From Rhodospirillales bacterium (lineage in GTDB: Bacteria; Pseudomonadota; Gammaproteobacteria; Steroidobacterales; Rariloculaceae): a DNA stretch of 19,636 nt. The translations under genes and the position numbers were made by a program. Below the pieces are notes generated by a model. The model did not search any database. It saw only the letters and a program-made list of their open reading frames with translations, and was not told where the DNA came from. Of the stretch, positions 14,901 to 19,636 are shown piece by piece (the first letter of the stretch is position 1; each line of letters opens with the position of its first letter). Location: assembly GCA_024640665.1 (NCBI GenBank), contig JAHEEO010000021.1, positions 1 to 19,636 of the forward strand, read 5' to 3'.

Positions 14901-15830
14901 GTTCTCAATACGCCGATGTTCGCAACTGCCTGTGGACCCGGCAGCTTTACTTACGTGGGTCAGACATTTAACTATGCAGTTGCACCCACAGTGGCGGCGA
15001 CAGCCCGTGCCGTTAGCGGCGGCATCACCCAAAACTATACTGGCCCCTTCTTCAAAATGACGACGGCGACGCTGCAAAACCGCAACTACAACGCCATAAC
15101 GGGCAATCTTGATCTGTCCGGGCTGCCTGCAGATACCGTTGACCCGGCGGTCACGGAGTCCGCACCGGGTGTCGCAACTTTGGTGTTCAGCGGCGGCGAT
15201 GGTTTGAGCTTTTTACGCGGCGCAGCGGCCGCACCATTCGATGCCGAAGTCATGCTATCAATTGATGTCATTGATAGTGACTCAGTCGCGGATCTCAGCA
15301 ACCCGATAAGTTTCGGCGCATTGTCCGGCATTGTGTTCAACGTCGACAATGAAATGCGTTATGGCCGTGTTCGATTTACGAATTCGGTCGGCTCGGAGCT
15401 TGTCGCGATGCCCGTGCCGCTACGTGCAGAATATTACGCGAGTGGGGGCATTGGTTTCGTGCCGAATGTTGTCGACGGCTGCACCACCGGCTTGAGTCTG
15501 TCATTCAATTCATTCACTGAAAATCTGGCGCCTGGCGAAACCTGCGTGCTGGACAGCGGCTCGCCCGGCTCGAGTGGTTTGGGTTGCGCAGTGGCTGCGC
15601 CATCCGGCCAGCAATTTCGGCAGCCCCCATTAGCCGCAGATTTTAATCTCTGGTTGAATCCGCCGGGTGCCGGCAATACCGGCAGCGTGCTTATGGAAGC
15701 TACAGTGCCGAGCTGGTTGCAGTTCGATTGGGACGGAGCGACGCCGGGTAACGAAAACCCGTCAGGACAAGCCACGTTTGGTTTGTTCAGTGGCGACAAT
15801 GCGCAGATTTATCTGCGCGAACTTTACTGA
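11919..15830 (+). CDS. mshQ: MshQ: large exported LamG-like protein of the MSHA locus
   Basis: This 1303-residue exported protein ends the pilus cluster. A long N-terminal stretch of about 37 residues precedes a signal peptide (about 38-60, LSCCLLFISVATAA, cleavage after A60). Two homologous modules follow at about residues 69-209 and 229-371, each starting with an FE(S/D)G motif and containing WIRRGSNSFSDRPDNGEDL and PGQGQPGQVFDR. A concanavalin A/LamG-like domain comes next (about 377-583, FDGVDDYIQIADAP, WHHVAITYQSGQQTIYVDG, FDGFIDEVFIASRA). The remaining 700 residues form the MshQ-type C-terminal region (annotated elsewhere as DUF6701). It starts 11 bp inside mshP behind GAAGG. LamG-like domains often bind glycans or proteins, so a tip or adhesive role is plausible but inferred. 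The stop overlaps the convergent downstream gene by 7 bp. Confidence 0.88.
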   Translation: MQVRRGMHWNTRFETVMCGWRAGVPFQYLPETHDLSRRWLCACMATLSCCLLFISVATAAPGDALFTDDFESGLSQWNIATSGGDVSVGNETASAGSSMRIRWDTASANSISINAAVPAAELTLWIRRGSNSFSDRPDNGEDLILEYRTNTNTWSVLETIPGQGQPGQVFDRAFPLPTDALHANLSIRFRLLNGSGEDDDYYHIDNVAVTEAAATVVSGGNLGLGTCENFEDGLAGWSVSSSGGGAGVSAATAASGTNSLYTRWGSVTVTSNAVDMENALNASLSVWIRRGSNSFSDRPDNGEDLVVEYFTIGSTWLVLETFPGQGQPGQVFDRTFPLPADALHPDFQIRIRQTGGSGTDQDYWHTDDVCLTGSKPLLYSFEETQWTGASSEVIESNGSGLDGTVMGGATTATMNPATATNPGTCLYGDFDGVDDYIQIADAPTLDIANELTVAAWINMRSLPSELHTIVSKDWNYEVHINQNGQVNWWWNDSSGTTRSFTTGSAITLNQWHHVAITYQSGQQTIYVDGSPWATRSYTGLLRLNDLPLFIGTDYNFISRAFDGFIDEVFIASRAQSAAEVQALRNATHPCADAGAQFTINHDNFGIHCIPEAISVNVIDSNAGTPLINYNAQVELNTQTGNGSWILVSGSGGFSDAIADDGLATYNWPLGESQAQFALSYTQGTPFIDVDVVQMSDPGIRDTDAEGLLEFSANGFTVTATALSNPPPGIIMPFSATQTAAVPFDVHIAAYGQTPNDMACGVIESYTGNKNIQFWSTYQNPTTGTLNVTIDGAVIAANEGASAAQVVTFNNGQAQIVAKYKDVGSLQLALKDQTTINADLPAGIRGASAAFVSRPATLTLTDIRDASGATANPQAADATGPVFIAAGADFRATVTARDSDGDATPNFGREIIPETVRIETEVVAPTGGANPSVVAASGFGAFSGGVASGTDFRWNEVGIVQLRPGVGDSDYLGTGDVLGALSANVGRFVPDHFTSVLNTPMFATACGPGSFTYVGQTFNYAVAPTVAATARAVSGGITQNYTGPFFKMTTATLQNRNYNAITGNLDLSGLPADTVDPAVTESAPGVATLVFSGGDGLSFLRGAAAAPFDAEVMLSIDVIDSDSVADLSNPISFGALSGIVFNVDNEMRYGRVRFTNSVGSELVAMPVPLRAEYYASGGIGFVPNVVDGCTTGLSLSFNSFTENLAPGETCVLDSGSPGSSGLGCAVAAPSGQQFRQPPLAADFNLWLNPPGAGNTGSVLMEATVPSWLQFDWDGATPGNENPSGQATFGLFSGDNAQIYLRELY
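12123..12545 (+). repeat. Tandem module copy 1 inside mshQ
   Basis: This is the first of two homologous coding modules. From 12291 onward it aligns with copy 2 at a constant 486-bp offset without gaps. Positions 12397-12434 are identical to 12883-12920 (38 bp), while flanking parts have drifted. An in-frame internal duplication is the simplest reading. Confidence 0.85.
12603..13031 (+). repeat. Tandem module copy 2 inside mshQ
   Basis: This is the second copy of the module at 12123-12545. Its start is offset by 480 bp, becoming 486 bp after a 2-codon difference. It ends with a cysteine (DDVCLTG) and begins with one (CENFEDG), neither of which is in copy 1, suggesting a disulfide that staples this copy. 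Confidence 0.85.
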
Positions 15831-16450
15831 GCCGCCGCGGTTTCAAGCCACTGTTTGAAGCCGTCACTATTCCCGGCAAACTGGTTGTGCGGCACGGCGT
15901 GGTACGTACCCTCGCGTTCCAGAACAAAAGTTGGGAAGCCACCGGCCCCGACACGCTGCATCAACTGTCGAGCGACATGCATATGTTCGCTGGGATCTGT
16001 CTGTGCCAAGCGCTGTGCAAATTCGTCGCGAGACAAGCCGATATCTGCCGCAATGTCGCACAGCACTTCAGTACGCACAACGTGCTTGCCTTCGACATAG
16101 TGGGCATGCTGTATGGCCTGCAACATGGCGAGTGTTTTGGACTCATCGATTGCTTCCGCGGCAAGGATCGCTGCGATGGTTGGCCGCGAGTCTAAGACTA
16201 ACTCTGGATCGAGTAATAAGCCGGACAGATAAGCCGAACCGAAATCCTGACCGCTCATTTGTGCGATTCTCGCATCGGCTTGCTGAATATATCGTCGCGT
16301 ATCTTCGGGCAGGCGCGTGGGTTCGGGCCAGAGTCCGCCTGCATGAAGTACGAGTTCAAGATTCGCAACTTCGGCCGCCGCGCGTGCAAGCGGTTCGGCG
16401 CCATAACACCAGCCACAAAGCGGATCATGAATGTAATGAAGTGTTGTCAC
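15824..16450 (-). CDS. DsbA-family thioredoxin-fold protein (COG3531-like predicted protein-disulfide isomerase)
   Basis: This 208-residue protein has a thioredoxin-like fold with the active-site motif C12-G-W-C15 right at the N-terminus (HDPLCGWCYGAEPL), an inserted helical domain and a cis-proline loop GGFPTF (P173). There is no signal peptide, so it should be cytosolic, unlike periplasmic DsbA. The DPLCGWCYG start is typical of the COG3531 group of predicted disulfide isomerases, related more distantly to FrnE and 2-hydroxychromene-2-carboxylate isomerase. Its substrate is unknown. Translation begins at GTG 16450, with AGGA about 10 nt upstream and only 12 bp after the oxygenase gene, so the two are probably cotranscribed. 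Its TAA lies inside the end of convergent mshQ. Confidence 0.85.
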   Translation of the reverse strand: MTTLHYIHDPLCGWCYGAEPLARAAAEVANLELVLHAGGLWPEPTRLPEDTRRYIQQADARIAQMSGQDFGSAYLSGLLLDPELVLDSRPTIAAILAAEAIDESKTLAMLQAIQHAHYVEGKHVVRTEVLCDIAADIGLSRDEFAQRLAQTDPSEHMHVARQLMQRVGAGGFPTFVLEREGTYHAVPHNQFAGNSDGFKQWLETAAAQ

Positions 16451-16462
16451 GATTCAGACGTC

Positions 16463-17482
16463 CTAATTTTCTGCCGCGACGATATCACGATAATGCGCCC
16501 GTGCAACGTCCGGGTGGGCGCGCAGCCGGATTTTCAGGCAGTTCTCGCCGAATCGAGCGTATACGGGATCGTTGGCATCGCTATTCTGTCCGCCCCGCGC
16601 AACCGCAGCGAGTTCGCGCGGCAGTTCGATGGGTTCAAAAGTTGCTTCCAGGCGTGGGTGTGCAAAGAATGCGATCGATATGCGTTCGCGCCCGGGGGGC
16701 GGGCTCTCAACGCGGTGTTTTGTTGCACGCAGATAACCATGCGTGGCGCTCTGCAGCATTTCGCCGAGATTCATGACGTAGCAACCGGGTACGTGATTGG
16801 CACTTATTACAGTTCCATCCGTATGCACTTCGAGCCCGCCGACATCGTCCTGCAAGATAAAAGTGAGCAATCCTGAATCGTGATGTAAGCCAACTCCTTG
16901 GCCAGTATCGCGCTCTTGTTCTTGTGCGGGATAGCGAATGATCTTTATGTGGGTGTCGCCGTGCGGGAGCATCGCACGGTCGAAGTAGTCGATTTGCTGG
17001 CCGAGACCGAGTGCTAGGGCGCGCATGACGACCAAACCGAGCGGTTCCATTGCAGACATCCAGGCAAGCGTTGCCGTTTGCAACTGCGGAAGCCGCGCGG
17101 GCCATTGATTCGGGCCGCGCAGATTAAGCCACGGGGGGTTGTTCTTATTCGGAGCGGGCGCGGGTTCTTCGGGACCGATATCGAGCTGATCGCGCCAATC
17201 GCTGATCCCTTTCGTGCGCTCATCGCCAAGAATCGTGTAACCACGAAAGTGCGGGGAATTGGCAATTGCCAGTGCATGCCGCTGCGCTTCGGGCAGCGCA
17301 AAAAATTGCTTTGCCGCTGCCATCAAGTCTGCTTCGAGCTTTGGGTCAACGTCATGGCCACTGACGTAACAGAACCCAGGCGAGTGACACGCCGCCAGAA
17401 TGGCTTTGACGACGCGGCTGCCTCGCGGGCCGAGCGGGTCAGCGATGAAATCGCTGAGGTTTATGGTTGGAAGTGTCTGCAT
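16463..17482 (-). CDS. 2-oxoglutarate/Fe(II)-dependent oxygenase, isopenicillin-N-synthase-like
   Basis: This is a 339-residue cytosolic non-haem iron oxygenase of the COG3491 (PcbC-like) family. The N-terminal DIOX_N part begins LPTINLSDF and contains GFCYVSGHDV. The double-stranded beta-helix core holds the iron facial triad H200-x-D202 (GLHHDSGLLTF) and H256 (ATKHRV), and the R267-x-S269 pair (RISIAF) that binds the 2-oxoglutarate carboxylate. Presence of RxS suggests a true 2-oxoglutarate user; the substrate cannot be read from the sequence, and the isopenicillin label is only a family name. A ribosome site AGGG lies 9-10 nt upstream of ATG 17482. It is 36 bp after the HD gene and 12 bp before the DsbA-family gene. 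Confidence 0.88.
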   Translation of the reverse strand: MQTLPTINLSDFIADPLGPRGSRVVKAILAACHSPGFCYVSGHDVDPKLEADLMAAAKQFFALPEAQRHALAIANSPHFRGYTILGDERTKGISDWRDQLDIGPEEPAPAPNKNNPPWLNLRGPNQWPARLPQLQTATLAWMSAMEPLGLVVMRALALGLGQQIDYFDRAMLPHGDTHIKIIRYPAQEQERDTGQGVGLHHDSGLLTFILQDDVGGLEVHTDGTVISANHVPGCYVMNLGEMLQSATHGYLRATKHRVESPPPGRERISIAFFAHPRLEATFEPIELPRELAAVARGGQNSDANDPVYARFGENCLKIRLRAHPDVARAHYRDIVAAEN

Positions 17483-17501
17483 GCCGCGATCCCTTTTCGG
17501 G

Positions 17502-17524
17502 GCATAGCATAGCGCAGGCTATGC
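17502..17524 (-). other. Inverted repeat at the HD gene/oxygenase junction
   Basis: GCATAGC (17502-17508) and GCTATGC (17518-17524) form a perfect 7-bp inverted repeat with a 9-nt loop, spanning the stop codon of the HD gene. No T-run follows in the direction of transcription, so it is not a standard terminator. It could be an mRNA hairpin modulating the downstream genes. Confidence 0.35.
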
Positions 17525-18625
17525 AGAGCTGATAACGGGTTGCTGCGAGCTTACTTTCGATACGTTGGCGTCTTCGAGACGCGCGCGGGCGAACGCCATC
17601 ACTTTGGAAGGTCCTTCCGGATCTGGCATTTCGCACGGCGGATTGCGGCGCAATCTGTCCCAACCATTGGTCTCAATGACGGCTCGTAAGAACTGCAAAT
17701 TCTTATTTATGAAATGCATATAGGGGTTTTCTCCATCTTCGAAATAAACCTCCATATAGCGATAAGCCCGGTTAAAAGTGTGGTCAAGCCGAGTCTTTGC
17801 TGAGCCCTTATAAAACAAGAGTGTCTTTGCGAGTAGGTCTTGACCGCTGCTGTAATTGACCGTCAATGTGTCATTCGTCTTTTCAAAGGCGACTCTGCCA
17901 ATCACAAACTCGGGGTAAAGTCGGTCTCGACACTTTTCCAGATAACAACGGTCGGACATTTGCGCAAGTAAGTCTGCAGTGCCAATCAAATGGCCGACCG
18001 CGCTGTCGTGCGGGTCATCGAGCTCGATTTCTTCTGCTTTGATCTCGTAGCCGGTGAAGTGGGTAATGCGTGCAACGACCGGTACGAACTCGGCTAGACC
18101 GAGCGTCGGCAAATAGCTTTCCAAGAATCGCCCGCTGCGCGAGACATGAGAGCGCGTAAACTCGGCGCCATGCGATATGGCGCTGTCGCGAACTTTGTGG
18201 CGCAAGTAACCGAAGTCGTGATACAGGCTGCAAACTATGCCGAGCATCGCGCGCTTGGGGCCCAGCTTGTCTTTGGCATCGACGGAGTTTTCGTAGCCGG
18301 CTATCAAGCGTGCGGCTGCGAGTGTCATATCAAGCGTGTGTTGAACATCATGATACGTGGTGTCTACCGCGTGATATTGCGGTGAACGGCCATAGAAAAA
18401 CCGTTCAAAGTCGTAAAAGGCCAGCCATATCGGATCTGTGCTGGCATTTGGATACAGCGAAGCGAAAATGCTGCAGACGGCGCGTCTGACCTTCGTTGGC
18501 GAACTTACTTTGACGGTGTTAGTGACGTCGTAATCGCTGCGACGGTCTTGGAAAGGGTCTTCCACAGGTTTGTTATGATCGTTAGTTGCGGCGCTCATAT
18601 TGTATCTGGCACTTGCTGCGTCCAT
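17519..18625 (-). CDS. HD-domain metal-dependent phosphohydrolase resembling class I cyclic-nucleotide phosphodiesterases
   Basis: This is a 368-residue predicted cytosolic protein without membrane segments. The motif Y91-H92-D-V-Q-H96-T-L-D resembles the YHNxxHAxD motif that opens the catalytic domain of class I PDEases. The HD pair is H136-D137 (CSLYHDFGYL), and a conserved-looking TAD(218)LLAQMSDRCYLEK supplies a further acidic ligand. These residues fit a divalent-metal HD site that hydrolyses a phosphoester, but the substrate is unknown. It is not an HD-GYP protein: no HHExxDGxGYP signature is present. The first about 40 residues are polar and probably disordered; ATG 18598 (MSAATNDH) is an alternative start, and neither start has a strong ribosome site. 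It lies 20 bp after xthA and 36 bp before the oxygenase. Confidence 0.78.
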   Translation of the reverse strand: MDAASARYNMSAATNDHNKPVEDPFQDRRSDYDVTNTVKVSSPTKVRRAVCSIFASLYPNASTDPIWLAFYDFERFFYGRSPQYHAVDTTYHDVQHTLDMTLAAARLIAGYENSVDAKDKLGPKRAMLGIVCSLYHDFGYLRHKVRDSAISHGAEFTRSHVSRSGRFLESYLPTLGLAEFVPVVARITHFTGYEIKAEEIELDDPHDSAVGHLIGTADLLAQMSDRCYLEKCRDRLYPEFVIGRVAFEKTNDTLTVNYSSGQDLLAKTLLFYKGSAKTRLDHTFNRAYRYMEVYFEDGENPYMHFINKNLQFLRAVIETNGWDRLRRNPPCEMPDPEGPSKVMAFARARLEDANVSKVSSQQPVISSA

Positions 18626-18645
18626 GCGGCGACACTACATAAAGC

Positions 18646-19416
18646 TTAATCGATATTGAAAATCGAAATAACCGGCGTGTGATCTGAGGGCCGCTCCCAA
18701 CGTCGTGGCTCTACATCGATTCTCGCGGCCGCACATGCTGTGCGCAGGCTGTTCGAAGCCAAGACCAGGTCAATGCGCAAACCGTTATTGCGGCGGAATC
18801 CTGCGGCTCTATAGTCCCACCAGCTGAAGCTCTTCTCCGGTTGTTCAAAAAGTCTGAAGGTATCGACAAAGCCAATTTCTAAGATATTGTTCAATGCGCT
18901 GCGTTCGGCATCACTGCAAAGCACCTTACCACGCCAAGCTTCCGGGTCGTGCACATCTCGATCTTCCGGAGCAATATTGAAATCGCCCAACGCAATGCAG
19001 TGTGGATAACGCTGAATGTCCTGCCGCAGCTGCTGAGTCAGTGCCTGCAGCCAAGTGAGCTTGTATTGAAACTTTTCGGACTCAACGGACTGGCCGTTCG
19101 GCACATACAGATTCAGTACGCGGACGTTGCCAAATGTTGCTCCGAGCACACGACGCTGAGGGTCATCAAGCTCTTCCAGGTCGTGGGTGACGTCTGCGGC
19201 GGCCAACTTCGAGACTGTCGCCACCCCGTTGTATGTGGCTTGGCCGGCGTAAGTCACCTGGTAGCCAGCCTCTGTAAAGGCTTCAACCGGAAAGTCGGCG
19301 TCCTTTGTCTTGGTTTCTTGCAGTGCCAAAACGTCGGGCTGCTCTGTTTCAAGCCATTGCAGCACTTGCGGTAATCGGACCCGTAAGCTGTTTACATTCC
19401 AGCTGGCAATCTTCAT
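18646..19416 (-). CDS. xthA: Exodeoxyribonuclease III (AP endonuclease)
   Basis: This 256-residue Mg-dependent nuclease of the exonuclease III/APE1 family repairs abasic sites and trims 3' ends in double-stranded DNA. All catalytic positions are visible: N7 (WNVNS), E34 (LQETK), Y104 (NLYVPNG), D145 and N147 (GDFNIAP), D216 (RIDLVL) and H246 (SDHTPV). It is slightly shorter than E. coli ExoIII (268 residues). The frame is open further upstream to 19629, but that part reads as the out-of-frame end of prlC; the ATG at 19416 starts exactly at the family N-terminus (MKIASWNVNSLR) and overlaps the prlC stop (ATGA). No frameshift or missing residue is seen. Confidence 0.96.
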   Translation of the reverse strand: MKIASWNVNSLRVRLPQVLQWLETEQPDVLALQETKTKDADFPVEAFTEAGYQVTYAGQATYNGVATVSKLAAADVTHDLEELDDPQRRVLGATFGNVRVLNLYVPNGQSVESEKFQYKLTWLQALTQQLRQDIQRYPHCIALGDFNIAPEDRDVHDPEAWRGKVLCSDAERSALNNILEIGFVDTFRLFEQPEKSFSWWDYRAAGFRRNNGLRIDLVLASNSLRTACAAARIDVEPRRWERPSDHTPVISIFNID

Positions 19417-19636
19417 GCTGCCACGGATCCATCGGAAACAATGCCGGATTGCTCCAGCAATGCGTCGAGTTTCGGCGCGCGGCCACGGAAACTGATGAAA
19501 GCATCGATGGCATCTCGGCTGCCGCCGACGGCGAGGATGGATTCGCGAAATCTCTGCGCTATAGATTGGTCGAATACGCCTGCTTCCTGGAAAGCAGCGA
19601 AGGAATCCGCCGCCAGGACTTCCGCCCATTTGTAAC
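19413..19636 (-). CDS. prlC: Oligopeptidase A, M3 family, 3' end only (cut by window edge)
   Basis: Only the last 73 codons are inside the window; the gene begins beyond position 19636. The visible part reads YKWAEVLAADSFAAFQEAGV, later RFRESILAVGGSRDAIDAF and FRGRAPKLDALLEQSGI, which closely matches the C-terminus of oligopeptidase A/PrlC, a cytosolic zinc metallopeptidase that degrades short peptides including cleaved signal peptides. The zinc motif HExxH lies outside the window. The TGA stop at 19413-19415 overlaps the xthA ATG, so the two are translationally coupled. It was too short at the edge to be seen as an ATG-initiated reading frame, but the similarity of the C-terminal segment is strong. 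Confidence 0.9.
   Translation of the reverse strand, partial: YKWAEVLAADSFAAFQEAGVFDQSIAQRFRESILAVGGSRDAIDAFISFRGRAPKLDALLEQSGIVSDGSVAA

Noticed and set aside
13758..15077. Long 439-codon reading frame antisense to mshQ
   Set aside because: It lies wholly opposite a well-supported gene, has an atypical composition (rich in R, C, H and N) and no recognisable motif; a shadow of mshQ codon bias.
15255..15277. Perfect 8-bp inverted repeat CTATCAAT/ATTGATAG in mshQ
   Set aside because: It encodes the symmetric peptide LSIDVIDS, so the DNA symmetry is plausibly a by-product of the protein sequence.
15931..16776. 281-codon plus-strand reading frame across the DsbA-family and oxygenase genes
   Set aside because: It is antisense to two genes with intact catalytic motifs and is Arg-rich without domain features; a shadow.
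17519..18625. HD-GYP c-di-GMP phosphodiesterase
   Set aside because: HDFGY superficially resembles the motif, but the HHExxDGxGYP signature and spacing are absent; the YHDVQH motif points to a PDEase-like HD protein.
19417..19629. N-terminal extension of exonuclease III
   Set aside because: The extra 71 residues are Arg/Pro-rich and out of frame over the conserved C-terminus of oligopeptidase A; the family N-terminus begins at 19416.

Overview
The window looks like chromosomal DNA of a gammaproteobacterium. GlmS, oligopeptidase A and exonuclease III resemble gammaproteobacterial forms, and most of the window is an MSHA-type (mannose-sensitive haemagglutinin) type IV pilus locus, a system best known from Vibrio, Shewanella, Pseudoalteromonas and other mostly aquatic gammaproteobacteria. 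I cannot name the species. No tRNA, rRNA, insertion sequence, integrase or CRISPR array was seen, and no gene-free stretch reaches 300 bp.

Layout. (1) Positions 2-1480 (+) hold the 3' four fifths of glmS, cut by the window edge. (2) Positions 1675-8939 (+) encode the pilus assembly machine in order: MshI (PilM-like), a PilN-like protein, MshJ (PilO-like), MshK (PilP-like), MshL (secretin), MshE (extension ATPase with tandem c-di-GMP-binding motifs) and MshG (inner-membrane platform). Most junctions are stop/start overlaps. (3) A 209-bp gap (8940-9148) carries a perfect 7-1-7 palindrome and precedes the pilin block at 9149-15830 (+): the major-type pilin (MshA-like), minor pilins MshC, MshD and MshO, the PilX-like MshP, and MshQ, a 1303-residue exported protein with a duplicated N-terminal module, a LamG-like domain and a long C-terminal MshQ-family region. 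(4) The other strand (19636 back to 15824) carries a tightly packed run, in transcription order: oligopeptidase A (3' end only), exonuclease III, a PDE-like HD phosphohydrolase, an isopenicillin-N-synthase-like 2-oxoglutarate/Fe(II) oxygenase and a cytosolic DsbA-family protein. The last converges on mshQ with a 7-bp overlap.

How the genes work together: MshI/PilN/MshJ/MshK would form the alignment complex joining the inner-membrane platform (MshG) and ATPase (MshE) to the outer-membrane secretin (MshL). MshE extends a fibre of the 9149 pilin, and MshC/D/O/P probably prime its tip, with MshQ as the likely exposed tip or adhesive component. The MshE motifs predict control by c-di-GMP. Compared with the classical mshHIJKLMNEGFBACDOPQ order, mshM, mshN, mshF and a second pilin (mshB) are absent from their usual places. 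No prepilin peptidase or retraction ATPase is present, so these must be encoded elsewhere. Apart from this reduced pilus layout, I found no clearly new biological system.
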